64,000 bases of DNA from Firmicutes bacterium UBA2058 (GTDB lineage: Bacteria; Bacillota; Clostridia; Tissierellales; Sedimentibacteraceae): positions 268,195 to 332,194 of the forward strand of contig DDAM01000062.1 in assembly GCA_002332905.1 (NCBI GenBank), read 5' to 3'. The notes under the pieces were generated by a model, which saw only the letters and a list, made by a program, of their open reading frames with translations, had not been told where the DNA came from and did not search any database. Positions 14,175 to 23,523 of this stretch are shown here, one piece after another. The position numbers and the translations under genes were made by a program. Each line of letters starts with the position of its first letter. Position 1 is the stretch's first letter.

Positions 14175-15527
14175 ATGTCGCAATTTTTACTATCTATAGA
14201 AAATTTAAATAAAATACTAAATAGCATTATATGGGGACCATTAATGCTTATATTGCTACTAGGAACAGGTATATATTTTACTATAAGAACTAATTTTCTA
14301 CAGATAAGAAAATTTAAAATAATGTTAAATAAAACTATATTTTCTATTTTTAAAAAAACAGAAACCAAAAATAAAAAATCAATAACACCTTTTCAGGCTC
14401 TTACAACAGCTCTTGCTGGAACTATCGGCACAGGCAATATTGTTGGAACGGCAACAGCAATAGCAATTGGAGGCCCAGGTTCGTTATTTTGGATTGTTGC
14501 TAGTTCTTTTTTCGGTATGATGACTAAATATGCTGAGATATTATTATCTATAAAATATAGAAAGATAAAAATGGATGGAACAATTCTTGGCGGTCCCATG
14601 TACTATATACAAGATGGGCTAAAAAGCAGATGGCTAGCTGTATCTTTTTCGGTATTTGGACTACTGGCTTCCTTTGGAATTGGCAATATTGCTCAAATTA
14701 ATTCTATTTCTACCTCAATGTACAATTCATTGCATATTAATCCTCTATATACAGGTATTATTGTGTCAATTCTTGTCTCACTTGTTATAATTGGTGATGC
14801 AAAAAGAATAGCTAAAACAACAGAAAAAATAATACCTTTTATGGCGTGCTTTTATATTGTTATAACTATTACTGTTTTAATTACAAATTATAAAAATCTC
14901 CTTAATTCTATAGTTTTAGTTTTCACCTCTGCTTTTAACGAGACCGCTGCAATTGGTGGTTTTGTTGGCTCAAGTCTTATCTTAACAATTAAAAACGGTA
15001 TATCAAAGGGAGTGTTTACTAATGAAGCGGGTCTTGGCAGTTCACCGATTGCACATGCAATAGCGGAAACCGACCACCCAGTAAGCCAAGCAATGTGGGG
15101 AATATTTGAAGTATTTATTGATACTATTGTCTTATGTACTATCACAGGACTAGCAATTATATCATCTGGTAAATGGTCATCCGGGTTATTAGGAGCTGAC
15201 CTTGCAATATCTGCTTTTTCTGTAGGTTTAGGCAATTTTGCACCTTATGCTATATCTTTTTCTATATTATTTTTTGCGTTTTCATCACTAATTGGCTGGT
15301 CTTTTTATGGAGAAAAGTGTCTTGAATATATTGTTAAAACTAATAAATTTAATGTTATATATAAACTTTTTTTTACTTGTATTATTGTTATCGGAGCAAC
15401 AACCGATCTTAAGTTAGTATGGGATATTTCAGACACGCTTAATGGATTCATGGCAATACCAAATTTAATAGCTATATTAGCATTATCAAATATAGTAGTT
15501 AAAACAACTAAGGACTACTTTAAATAA
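14175..15527 (+). CDS. Alanine/glycine:cation (Na+) symporter, AGCS family
   Basis: 450 aa, about 10-11 membrane segments. AGCS signatures are visible: GTIGTGNIVGTATAIAIGGP, GGPMYYIQDGL, and the late motif GLGSSPIAHAIAETDHP before QAMWGIFEVFIDT. It imports a small amino acid (alanine or glycine) with sodium, useful for an amino-acid fermenter. An in-frame TTG at 14157 precedes the GGAGG site (14163-14167), so the ATG at 14175 is the start. Stands alone; no clear terminator follows. Confidence 0.9.
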   Translation: MSQFLLSIENLNKILNSIIWGPLMLILLLGTGIYFTIRTNFLQIRKFKIMLNKTIFSIFKKTETKNKKSITPFQALTTALAGTIGTGNIVGTATAIAIGGPGSLFWIVASSFFGMMTKYAEILLSIKYRKIKMDGTILGGPMYYIQDGLKSRWLAVSFSVFGLLASFGIGNIAQINSISTSMYNSLHINPLYTGIIVSILVSLVIIGDAKRIAKTTEKIIPFMACFYIVITITVLITNYKNLLNSIVLVFTSAFNETAAIGGFVGSSLILTIKNGISKGVFTNEAGLGSSPIAHAIAETDHPVSQAMWGIFEVFIDTIVLCTITGLAIISSGKWSSGLLGADLAISAFSVGLGNFAPYAISFSILFFAFSSLIGWSFYGEKCLEYIVKTNKFNVIYKLFFTCIIVIGATTDLKLVWDISDTLNGFMAIPNLIAILALSNIVVKTTKDYFK

Positions 15528-15612
15528 ATCTGTACAAATATACATTTTTTTGATACAATGGTCTCGTATAATGTATAAGTACTAAGATAAAAGATTTGAA
15601 AAGGAGTTTAAA

Positions 15613-16203
15613 ATGCCTTCTATAAGTACACACTTGCATTTTGGTAAGGTTCTACTTGAAAATAATGATAATGATATTGATTTATTAAGCTATATTATGG
15701 GTCTTGCATCACCAAAAACAATTTTTGATGAAATGGATGAATATCATACACTTGATGAAGATGGAAATATTGATGTTAGAGAGTTTTATGAAAAATTTAA
15801 TATAAAAGAATTATCTTTAGAATCAAAGTCCTTTGTTTTAGGATACTATAGTAATTTATGGTTAGAGGAATATTATAAGTTTAACGCAAGAAAGCTTACT
15901 ATACACAACAAAGAAGAACTATCAGATGAAGAATTGATACTTGCATTAGAAAACACTGTTAGATATTATGACATAGCATATATCGGAGATTTTTACATAA
16001 AAATAAAAGATTCTATAAATGATTATAATCCTAATTTAAATTTGAATGAAATAAAATATATAGATTTCAACGAAGTAAAGAAAATACTAATAGATTATTT
16101 CAATGAAGTTACTCCTTTAATTACAAATAAAGAATTAATGGATGAAAATGAATACAATAATTTTATTAATAGAAGTTGCAGTAAGTTTTTAAAATCATTA
16201 TAA
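15613..16203 (+). CDS. Hypothetical protein with phospholipase C-like N-terminus
   Basis: 196 aa, soluble, acidic. The opening MPSISTHLHFGKVLLEN and the later YIMGLASPKTIFDE and FVLGYYSNLWLEEYY resemble the layout of zinc-dependent phospholipase C-like proteins of Firmicutes (THxxFG.., ..LGxxxPD..). The metal ligands cannot be confirmed, and most likely it is not catalytic in the classic way. AAAGGAG precedes the ATG. Stands alone, with a terminator right after the stop. Confidence 0.65.
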   Translation: MPSISTHLHFGKVLLENNDNDIDLLSYIMGLASPKTIFDEMDEYHTLDEDGNIDVREFYEKFNIKELSLESKSFVLGYYSNLWLEEYYKFNARKLTIHNKEELSDEELILALENTVRYYDIAYIGDFYIKIKDSINDYNPNLNLNEIKYIDFNEVKKILIDYFNEVTPLITNKELMDENEYNNFINRSCSKFLKSL

Positions 16204-16235
16204 TGAAAACTCTTTTACAGAGTTTTCATTTTTTA
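16203..16235 (+). terminator. Terminator of the hypothetical gene
   Basis: GAAAACTCT-TTTAC-AGAGTTTTC followed by ATTTTTT, starting at the stop codon. Confidence 0.9.
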
Positions 16236-16259
16236 TCTAATAGGAAAGTTCTCTTTTCT

Positions 16260-16282
16260 AGAGTGAACGTAGTTCACTTTTT
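16260..16282 (+). other. Extra hairpin, possible relic of the composite element
   Basis: GAGTGAAC-GTA-GTTCACT then TTTTTT. It resembles the first hairpin of the composite 5' element (AGAGTGAAG..) but is 135 nt from the next start, and could equally be a second terminator. Confidence 0.4.
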
Positions 16283-16416
16283 TATAGTATATATAAATTT
16301 AATAAATTCTTAATTTTTTCATCATATAAAATTAACTTTAATGTTATATTATTAATTATAATGTTAAATAATAATACAATGATGTGTAATCATCTATATA
16401 AAAGGAGTTGTATTTA

Positions 16417-17043
16417 ATGAAATTTAAATATGTATTTTTCGATTTTGATGGTACAATTGCAGACACTGAGAAAATAAATTTTAAGATATTTGAGCAACTA
16501 GCTGATATGTATAAAATAAGAAGAATTTCTTATGAAGAGTTAACTAATATAAAAAAAATGAGTGCAAGACAATTAATTGATTATTTAGAGGTAAAGAAGC
16601 ATAAATTGCCTTTTATTTTAAGACATGGTAAAAAGCTTCTAAAACAAAATATTGAAAATGTAGGTTTATGTAAAAAGAACTTTGTTGATATAGTAAAATC
16701 ATTAAAGGAAAATGGAGTAAAAGTAGCAATTATAACCACAAACTCTAAAAATAATGTAGCTTCATTCTTAGATAATCATGCAATTGATTGTTTTGATTTT
16801 ATTATTAGTTCATCGATGTTTGGGAAAGAACGTAAGATAAGGAAAATTATAAGAAAAGAAAACTTAGAGCCAAATGACGTATTATATGTTGGTGATGAAA
16901 TAAGAGATATAACTGCTGCAAAATTATCTAATATAAAAATTGCTTCAGTGTCATGGGGTTATAATACTGTTGAAAGTCTTTTAAAGTATAAACCTGATTA
17001 TATGTTACATGATCCATCAGAATTAATTGACATATGTGTATAA
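16417..17043 (+). CDS. HAD family hydrolase (phosphatase)
   Basis: 208 aa. HAD motif I is FFDFDGTIADT (nucleophile and acid/base Asp), motif II VAIITTNSKN, motif III lysine in FGKERKIRKI, motif IV VGDEIRDI. The size and helical cap between motifs I and II match subclass IA phosphoglycolate/beta-phosphoglucomutase-type phosphatases. Substrate unknown. AAAGGAG at 16401-16407 sets the ATG at 16417 as start; an upstream in-frame TTG lies too close to that site. Monocistronic. Confidence 0.88.
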   Translation: MKFKYVFFDFDGTIADTEKINFKIFEQLADMYKIRRISYEELTNIKKMSARQLIDYLEVKKHKLPFILRHGKKLLKQNIENVGLCKKNFVDIVKSLKENGVKVAIITTNSKNNVASFLDNHAIDCFDFIISSSMFGKERKIRKIIRKENLEPNDVLYVGDEIRDITAAKLSNIKIASVSWGYNTVESLLKYKPDYMLHDPSELIDICV

Positions 17044-17095
17044 AATCACGAACAATATGCTCATATAAATGTATATTGTTCGTGATTTTGTGTTT
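17042..17095 (+). terminator. Terminator of the HAD gene
   Basis: Long stem AAAATCACGAACAATAT..ATATTGTTCGTGATTTT followed by GTGTTTT. Confidence 0.9.
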
Positions 17096-17189
17096 TAATG
17101 CATTTTTTTCTTTAAATATGAATTTTTTTCTTGCCAATATACGAATGATATGATATATTTTATTCTATTAAAAAAAATGGGAGGCAACA

Positions 17190-19082
17190 ATGAGTAGTAA
17201 AATTTATACAATTAAACCTGATTGTCATACAAAAGATAATCTAACAAAAATATTAAGAGACCATCCTGAAATACAGTTTGTCTCTTTTATGGGAATAGAT
17301 ATCGGCGGAAATGGAACTGATGAGAAAATCCCTGTTAAGCTTTTTTTAGATGATATAGATAATATGTTAAAATACGGCATACAGACAGATGGTTCAAGTG
17401 TTGAATTACAAGGCATAGCTATATTAAACAACGCAAGAGTAGATTTAAAGCCTGACCTAGACTGTACATGGTTTATTGATTACAACGAAGACTACTTTTA
17501 TGAAGATAATGGATTGCCTGTTGGAACTTTGAAAATACCAGCTTTTCTTATTCATAATCATAGAGAAGTATGCTCACGTTCAATTTTGAAAAGAGCTGTT
17601 GAGAATTTTAAGGATAGAATAAAAGATTTACTTTATGATAATCCACAAATATGTGAAAAGTATGGTTTTGAATATAAAGATATACAAGAAATTAAATTAA
17701 CAAGTGCCACTGAGTTAGAAATGTGGGTCCAAACACCTGAACAAAGCGCTGATTTAGAAGCTCTATCTGCATCCCAAACTCTTAAGGAACAATATTGGAA
17801 AAGAACTATGGGCACAGTAAGAACCGTTATAGAAAAAAGTATGAATGAACTTGAAAAATATGGTTTAGAGCCTGAAATGGCACATAAAGAGGTTGGTGGT
17901 ATAACAAATACTATCGATTCATCAGGTAAAATAACTCATGTTATGGAACAGTTAGAAATAGACTGGAAATATTCGGACGCTCTTCAAGCAGCAGACAATG
18001 AAATAGTTGTAAGAGAAATTTTAGAAGATACGTTTAGAAGCCACGGACTAATTGTTACTTTTAAAGCAAAACCACTTGAAAGTGTTGCCGGAAACGGTGA
18101 ACACGTGCATCTTGGAGTTGCAGTAAAAATATATGGCGGTAAAATAATCAACTTGTTCGCACCTACAGATATGAAAAAGGATTACTTAAGTGAAATAGGA
18201 TATGGAGCATTAATGGGACTTCTAAAAAACTATGAAGTTATAAATCCTTTTGTTACAGCTACTAACGATGCTTTTAATAGACTTAAGCCAGGCTTTGAAG
18301 CACCAGTTTGTATTGTTACCTCACTTGGCGGAAACAAAGAAACCCCTTCAAGAAATAGATCTGTACTTGTTGGTGTAATAAGAGATGTAGAAAATCCACT
18401 TGCTACAAGATTTGAATTAAGATCTCCAAATCCATATTCAAATACTTATTTGGTAATGTCAGCATGCTTCCAAGCAATGCTAGATGGTATCTCTAATGTA
18501 TTAAGGCTTAAACTTGATACTAAAAAATTGGAAATTGAAATATCTAAAAAAATTGGCGAAGAAGCATGTTATCTTAATAAGGATAGAGAATATAGAAGTG
18601 AAGAGGATGTTTTTGAACACTATACAGAAGAAGAAAGAGAAAAGCTATATGGCAAAGCTCCTGCAACTGTATGGGAAAATCTTGATGGATTTAACAAATG
18701 TGCAAATAGACAAAGTGTTTTAAAAGCTGGAGATGTATTTACCGATGATATTATCAATTCCTTTGTGCTGGTAACACAAGAAAAATGGGTTAATGAGCTT
18801 AAAGGTAGAATAATACCAAACAATATAGATATAATTAGAAGTTTTGTAAGGCTTCATAATGACACTGATTGTGATTTAGACGTTGTAAATTGGGAAAATG
18901 TAATGTTTTTGAAAACAAAATTAATGAAAGACACAATGCATAAAAAAAGTATTTTCACACGTTTAGTTGAAGCGTTAAAAGATAGAAATTACCCTGAAGC
19001 TTCAGAACTTCAAAAGTTAATGAATGAAAAGATGACTGAGGTCAGAATTGCATACAGCTCTTATAAAAGAAATATATTTTAA
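17190..19082 (+). CDS. glnA: Long-form glutamine synthetase family protein
   Basis: 630 aa. The beta-grasp N-domain (TDGSSVELQGIAIL) and catalytic domain are visible: NGEHVHLGV matches the GS NGxHxH motif, and ATRFELRSPNPYSNTYL the late catalytic segment. About 150-180 extra C-terminal residues, mostly helical, follow (from about EACYLNKDREY). This long form is found in Clostridia beside ordinary GlnA. It probably makes glutamine from glutamate and ammonia with ATP; a gamma-glutamyl amine ligase role is the main alternative. GGGAGG precedes the ATG. No GlnR gene or glnA RNA motif is seen. Monocistronic. Confidence 0.85.
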   Translation: MSSKIYTIKPDCHTKDNLTKILRDHPEIQFVSFMGIDIGGNGTDEKIPVKLFLDDIDNMLKYGIQTDGSSVELQGIAILNNARVDLKPDLDCTWFIDYNEDYFYEDNGLPVGTLKIPAFLIHNHREVCSRSILKRAVENFKDRIKDLLYDNPQICEKYGFEYKDIQEIKLTSATELEMWVQTPEQSADLEALSASQTLKEQYWKRTMGTVRTVIEKSMNELEKYGLEPEMAHKEVGGITNTIDSSGKITHVMEQLEIDWKYSDALQAADNEIVVREILEDTFRSHGLIVTFKAKPLESVAGNGEHVHLGVAVKIYGGKIINLFAPTDMKKDYLSEIGYGALMGLLKNYEVINPFVTATNDAFNRLKPGFEAPVCIVTSLGGNKETPSRNRSVLVGVIRDVENPLATRFELRSPNPYSNTYLVMSACFQAMLDGISNVLRLKLDTKKLEIEISKKIGEEACYLNKDREYRSEEDVFEHYTEEEREKLYGKAPATVWENLDGFNKCANRQSVLKAGDVFTDDIINSFVLVTQEKWVNELKGRIIPNNIDIIRSFVRLHNDTDCDLDVVNWENVMFLKTKLMKDTMHKKSIFTRLVEALKDRNYPEASELQKLMNEKMTEVRIAYSSYKRNIF

Positions 19083-19109
19083 GTGCGCCCATGCTGGATG
19101 CACTGTTAA

Positions 19110-19147
19110 AAGCATAAAGTGCTGTAAAAAGCATCTTTATGCTTTAT
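19110..19147. terminator. Bidirectional terminator between glutamine synthetase and holin genes
   Basis: AAGCATAAAG..CTTTATGCTT with a ~15-nt loop, T-rich on the plus side. A smaller AGTGC/GCACT hairpin precedes it. Confidence 0.7.
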
Positions 19148-19517
19148 TTTCATTATTATTACTATTTTTAGTATTATTTTTTTTCTTACTTTTCTTACTT
19201 TTCTCACAATTATTGTTAATTTTTTTTCTTTCTCTTGGTTGTACAACAATAAGCTGATTTGTATATACACTTAAGCCTGCACAAGTTATACCTTGTGTTA
19301 TTCCAACAAATACACACATTAACATTGATTTGTAATTACTTAAATCTGAAGTTGCCATACTATATATAGTTGCTAGAACAACTCCTAAAATCCCAAGTAT
19401 AAAAGGTATACGGGTTGCATGCACAATTTTTGTACGTTTTATTCCTTTTCCTACGATGTACAATACTGGTACTAAAATCAACAATTCTGGTTTTATAAAG
19501 TTTTTTATTTCGTACAC
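19137..19517 (-). CDS. Phage-type holin (Hol44 / holin superfamily V-like)
   Basis: 126 aa. Three hydrophobic segments at about residues 10-24, 38-54 and 68-90 (PELLILVPVLYIVGKGIK; IPFILGILGVVLATIY; CVFVGITQGITCAGLSVY), then a Lys/Asn-rich cytoplasmic tail. The PELL..VPVLY..GxxxK, IPxxLGxxG and TQGxxxAG pattern is that of the Hol44 family of Clostridia phages. Start GTG with GGAAGTG upstream. It is divergent from an M23 peptidase gene without signal peptide; together they look like a stranded two-gene lysis set. No phage structural genes are nearby. Confidence 0.8.
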   Translation of the reverse strand: MYEIKNFIKPELLILVPVLYIVGKGIKRTKIVHATRIPFILGILGVVLATIYSMATSDLSNYKSMLMCVFVGITQGITCAGLSVYTNQLIVVQPRERKKINNNCEKSKKSKKKNNTKNSNNNENKA

Positions 19518-19554
19518 TTTAAATCACTTCCTTATATAATTATTATATAAATGT

Positions 19555-19622
19555 TTATCTAATATTAATATTAGATTTTATCTTATATTAATATTAGATT
19601 TTATCTTATATTAATATATTAT
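19555..19622. repeat. Three tandem ~23-bp AT-rich repeats
   Basis: Three copies of TTTATCTTATATTAATATTA followed by GAT (or near it) with a 23-bp period, each containing a TAATATTA palindrome, between the divergent holin and peptidase genes. The period of two helical turns suggests an operator array. Confidence 0.75.
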
Positions 19623-19776
19623 ATGCACTTGTCCAAAAAAAGTTTACAGAAATTATCATTTTTTTAATTGCCAAAACATATAAATTGAATATTATATAGT
19701 ACAAGCGTTTTTATCGTATATTCGTAAAATAGAATTAATTAACGAAACTATAGATTAAATATGAGAGGTGAAAAAA

Positions 19777-20223
19777 ATGTTTTATAATAAAACGTATAAA
19801 ATAACATCACCTTATGGAGTAAGAACACTTAATGGTAAAACAGAAAATCATAAAGGTGTTGATATAGTAGGAATAGATGACAAAACTATACTTTCACCTA
19901 TAGACGGAATAGTACAAAGCTCAACTATAATAAGTGATAAAAGTAATTTAACATGGCAATGGGGAAACTATATAAGAATAGACTCAACAGATGGTTTTAG
20001 ATTGTTTTTCTGCCATTTAAGTAAAAGGCTAGTAAAAAAAGGTGATAATGTGAAAAAAGGTCAACCTATAGCTGTAGAAGGAAATACCGGTTATTCATTT
20101 GGAACACATCTGCATTTTGAAGTTAGAAATTCAAAAAATATATCAATAAATCCTGTTGAATATATGAAAAAAGATAGCAAAATGCAAGGCGTTGACATGA
20201 CAAATAAAAAATCAAATAAATAA
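19777..20223 (+). CDS. M23 family metallopeptidase (LytM-like peptidoglycan endopeptidase)
   Basis: 148 aa. The zinc ligands are visible: NHKGVDIV (H and D), and GTHLHFEV (HxH), plus the catalytic helper FFCHLSK. The domain fills the protein; there is no signal peptide, membrane anchor or SH3 domain, so export needs a holin or lysis. GAGAGG at 19763-19768 favours the ATG at 19777 over an overlapping GTG at 19768. The divergent neighbour is a holin. Likely cuts peptide cross-links of the cell wall. Confidence 0.85.
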   Translation: MFYNKTYKITSPYGVRTLNGKTENHKGVDIVGIDDKTILSPIDGIVQSSTIISDKSNLTWQWGNYIRIDSTDGFRLFFCHLSKRLVKKGDNVKKGQPIAVEGNTGYSFGTHLHFEVRNSKNISINPVEYMKKDSKMQGVDMTNKKSNK

Positions 20224-20313
20224 CTAGTATAAAAAAAATTCAAAATTAAGGTTAAATTATCTAAAAGCAGTAATACTAATCTCAAATAAAAACCTTATAA
20301 TAGAGATTAATGT

Positions 20314-20368
20314 AAGAAATTTAAATAATTAGTTTTATAAAATTAACTATTTAAATTTCTTTTTATTT
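20314..20368 (+). terminator. Terminator after the M23 peptidase gene
   Basis: AAGAAATTTAAATA..TATTTAAATTTCTT stem (about 17 bp with small mismatch) followed by TTTATTT. It lies 90 nt past the stop and 110 nt before prfC. Confidence 0.8.
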
Positions 20369-20477
20369 AATGTACAATATAATAGTCCATGCACAAATTG
20401 TTAATATCATTTTGTATAAATAGATGCATGGACATAAATATGACTATTTTGTTTTTCAGAAAGGAACTTACAAATAA

Positions 20478-22058
20478 ATGCTTAACAAAGAACAAATACA
20501 AAAACGCCGCATCTTCGGTATAATTTCTCACCCAGATGCCGGAAAGACTACTCTTACAGAAAAGCTTTTACTACATGGAGGAGCAATACGTGAGGCTGGA
20601 GAAGTAAAGGCTAGAAGAAATGAAAAATCTGCAAAATCTGACTGGATGGAAATTGAGAAGCAACGTGGTATTTCAGTTACATCATCTGTTATGCAATTTG
20701 AGTACAATGACAAAATTATTTCTATCATGGACACACCAGGTCACAATGATTTCGGTGAAGATACTTATCGTATACTTACATCTGTAGATAGTGCAGTAAT
20801 GGTAATAGATGCTGCTAAGGGTATCGAGACTCAAACTAAAAAATTATTTCAAGTTTGTAGTATGAGAGGTATTCCTATATTTACATTTATAAATAAGCTT
20901 GACAGACAAGCAAAAGACCCTCTTGAATGTATGGAAGAACTTGAAGAAGTTCTTGGCTTACCCTCATTTGCAGTAACTTGGCCAATAGGAAATGGTATAA
21001 CTTTTGAAGGTATATATGATAGACTAGAAAATGAGGTACACCTTTATAAAAAGGATAAAACTATTAAGCTTGATGATAAAGGAGTTTATGGAGATATACT
21101 AGAGGGAATACTAGACCCTATGAACTTAGCAAATCTAAGAAACGAAGTAGAACTATTAGATGGTGCGGGAAATGATTTTGATATAAAAGAAGTTGAAAAG
21201 GGAAAATTGTCGCCAGTATTTTTCGGAACCGCATTAGTAGATTTTGGTGTTACTCCATTTTTGAAACACTTTCTTAATATGTCTCCAGCTCCCGGGTCTA
21301 GAAAAACTACAACTGGTGAAGTACAACCAACAGACGAAGCGTTTAGCGGATTTATATTTAAAATCCAAGCAAATATGAACCCTGCACATAGAGATAGATT
21401 AGCATTTGTTAGAATTTGCTCTGGAACCTTTGAACGTGGTATGAATGTAACCTTATCAAGAACAGGCAAGCAATTAAAGCTTAGCCAATCTACTCAGCTT
21501 ATGGCCAATGAGCGTGAAACAGTTGATACTGCCATAGCTGGTGATATTATTGGTTTATATGATTCTGGAACATATCAAATAGGTGATACTATAACAGATA
21601 GTAAAGAAAAAATATTCTTTGAGCCATTACCTACATTCCCTCCTGAACTTTTCAGAAGGGTTAGCCCTGTAAACTCATTAAAAGGTAAGAATTTTCAAAA
21701 AGGTGTGGAGCAGCTAGCTCAAGAAGGAACTATTCAAATTTACAGAAATGATTTTAATGATGTAATTTTAGGCGCTGTTGGAGTACTTCAATTTGAGGTA
21801 TTTGAATATCGTTTAAACAATGAGTATAACACAGATATCCGCATGGAGAATTTAGACTATACTGTAGCTAGATGGGTAAAGGCTGATGAATCAATTGATT
21901 TAAAAAAATATGAAAATTCAAGAACTATGCTAGTTTATGATAGATTTGAAAGACCTGTATATTTATTTAGCAACCAGTACGCAGTCAATGCATTTGAAGA
22001 TAGAGTAAAAGAAGTAGCGCTTTTAGAAGCGTTAGATGTTTCTATTGAAGAAAATTAA
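20478..22058 (+). CDS. prfC: Peptide chain release factor 3
   Basis: 526 aa, standard RF3 length. GTPase motifs: G1 HPDAGKTTLTEK, G3 DTPGHNDF, G4 NKLD. Domains II and III follow (GFIFKIQANMNPAHRDR is typical RF3). It recycles RF1/RF2 from the ribosome after termination. AAAGGAAC precedes the ATG by 10 nt. Monocistronic; the next gene converges on it. Confidence 0.95.
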   Translation: MLNKEQIQKRRIFGIISHPDAGKTTLTEKLLLHGGAIREAGEVKARRNEKSAKSDWMEIEKQRGISVTSSVMQFEYNDKIISIMDTPGHNDFGEDTYRILTSVDSAVMVIDAAKGIETQTKKLFQVCSMRGIPIFTFINKLDRQAKDPLECMEELEEVLGLPSFAVTWPIGNGITFEGIYDRLENEVHLYKKDKTIKLDDKGVYGDILEGILDPMNLANLRNEVELLDGAGNDFDIKEVEKGKLSPVFFGTALVDFGVTPFLKHFLNMSPAPGSRKTTTGEVQPTDEAFSGFIFKIQANMNPAHRDRLAFVRICSGTFERGMNVTLSRTGKQLKLSQSTQLMANERETVDTAIAGDIIGLYDSGTYQIGDTITDSKEKIFFEPLPTFPPELFRRVSPVNSLKGKNFQKGVEQLAQEGTIQIYRNDFNDVILGAVGVLQFEVFEYRLNNEYNTDIRMENLDYTVARWVKADESIDLKKYENSRTMLVYDRFERPVYLFSNQYAVNAFEDRVKEVALLEALDVSIEEN

Positions 22059-22071
22059 AGTTATTATGATC

Positions 22072-22100
22072 GCACAAAGATAAATTCTTTGTGCTATTTC
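22072..22100. terminator. Bidirectional terminator between prfC and antiporter gene
   Basis: GCACAAAG-ATAAATT-CTTTGTGC followed by TATTTCATTT between convergent genes. Confidence 0.7.
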
Positions 22101-23316
22101 ATTTAACTTCATTAACATCTATTACCCCGGCAAAAATCAAAGCCAGCTTTGCGCTTATCGGACCTATCAGCTCATAAAGTATAGAAGATGACAATATAAT
22201 TGTAGATAGATAATTAGCTAAATCATACGGCAGCATTCTTTGAGCCAATGCACAAAGACCTATGGCTACACCAGCTTGAGGAATTAAAGCAATTCCCAAA
22301 AAGTTCTTAGTTTTTTTGTCTGTATTTGTTACGACACATCCTATATATGCTCCAACATATTTGCCTATAATTCTAATTACAAAATAGCATAACCCAATTA
22401 TTCCAGCTGTGCTAAGCATGTGTATATCCAAGTTCATACCTGAAACTATAAAAAACATTGACATAATTGGAGGAGTAAAGTTATCAACTTGATTGTAGAT
22501 GTTTAAATCGTTAGTCATATTAACATAGACCGCACTAAACACCATACAAGATAATAGCGGAGATATATTAACAGTTGAACATATAGCGCAAATTGATAAC
22601 AAAATTGTTATTACAAGAATTAATCTATTATCATAGCTTCTTTTTTCAGTTAATAGCTTACTTAATATTATTCCAAATATAGCGCCTAAAATAATTGCTG
22701 CTATATTATATATTATAGGAAGCGCAATTTGATAAAAACTTACCTTTTCAAAATTAATAGAACTTAAAATAGCAGTAGCAATACTGAAAACTAAAATGCA
22801 TACTACATCATCTAATACTACCACTTGCAATAATGTATCTACAAACTCTCCCTTTGCATTATATTCTTTAATTGTCATTACAGTACTAGCAGGAGCTGTG
22901 GCTGTAGCTATTGCACCTAAAAGTAAAGAGAAACTCCATTCCATTTCGAATATAAAATTCATTGCCAATGTTACAAAAACCCCTGCAATTAATGATTCAC
23001 AAAAAGTTATTGTAAAAACTTTCTTACCAGTTTTTCTTAGTGTTTCACTTTTAAAAAATTTACCTACACCAAATGCAATAAAAGCTAGTGCTATATCACT
23101 AATAACACTTATGTTGTTAACAATATCTAATGGAATAATATTTAGAGCATGAGGTCCAATTAATACACCCGCTATTATATATCCACTAACATTCGGAAGT
23201 CGAAAAAGTTTAGTGATTCTAGTAAATAAAAACCCTGAAAACAGTATAAATGAAATGTAAAAAAATATCATTCTTGTATTACCTAAATTAATTAAATCAG
23301 CCACATTTACCTCCAT
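22099..23316 (-). CDS. Cation:proton antiporter, membrane domain only (CPA2-like)
   Basis: 405 aa, about 12 membrane segments. FRLPNVSGYIIAGVLIGPH is the usual first conserved loop of CPA2 antiporters. The later GAIATATAPASTVMTIKEY and VVLDDVVCILVF carry the acidic residues of the transport path. There is no RCK/TrkA-N regulatory domain, so it is shorter than Kef proteins. It probably exchanges Na+ or K+ for H+. GGAGG precedes the ATG and is the end of composite hairpin element copy B. A LysR gene is divergent 207 nt upstream and may regulate it. Confidence 0.85.
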   Translation of the reverse strand: MEVNVADLINLGNTRMIFFYISFILFSGFLFTRITKLFRLPNVSGYIIAGVLIGPHALNIIPLDIVNNISVISDIALAFIAFGVGKFFKSETLRKTGKKVFTITFCESLIAGVFVTLAMNFIFEMEWSFSLLLGAIATATAPASTVMTIKEYNAKGEFVDTLLQVVVLDDVVCILVFSIATAILSSINFEKVSFYQIALPIIYNIAAIILGAIFGIILSKLLTEKRSYDNRLILVITILLSICAICSTVNISPLLSCMVFSAVYVNMTNDLNIYNQVDNFTPPIMSMFFIVSGMNLDIHMLSTAGIIGLCYFVIRIIGKYVGAYIGCVVTNTDKKTKNFLGIALIPQAGVAIGLCALAQRMLPYDLANYLSTIILSSSILYELIGPISAKLALIFAGVIDVNEVK

Positions 23317-23404
23317 TACGCCGCTATAGCGGCATTACAAACAGATTAATGAAAAATCGTCTTTTTGATTTTTCCATAGTGTGAAACGTGTTTTTGTTTC
23401 ACGC
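23317..23404 (-). repeat. Composite hairpin 5' element, copy B
   Basis: On the minus strand: GTGAAAC..GTTTCAC, CTATG, GAAAAATC..GATTTTTC, a spacer, then GCCGC-TATA-GCGGC and GTAATGGAGG. Same order as copies A and C. The second stem changed on both sides relative to copy A (GAAGAATC/GATTCTTC), a compensatory change. Confidence 0.75.
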
Positions 23405-23523
23405 TTTCCCCTTTTTATTGAATTATTTTTCCACTCATGCTATTATTATATCCATAAGTAATATAATGTAAAATTATGATTATTTAGACTATCATAATAA
23501 TTTGTTATAATGGAGGTTTTTCC

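Noticed and set aside
16260..16282. Further full copy of the composite 5' element
   Set aside because: Only one GTGAAC/GTTCAC-type hairpin is present and it is not next to a start, so it is listed as a possible relic only.
19137..20223. Prophage remnant
   Set aside because: Holin and peptidase genes are present, but no integrase, terminase, capsid or tail gene occurs in the window and no attachment-site repeats were seen.
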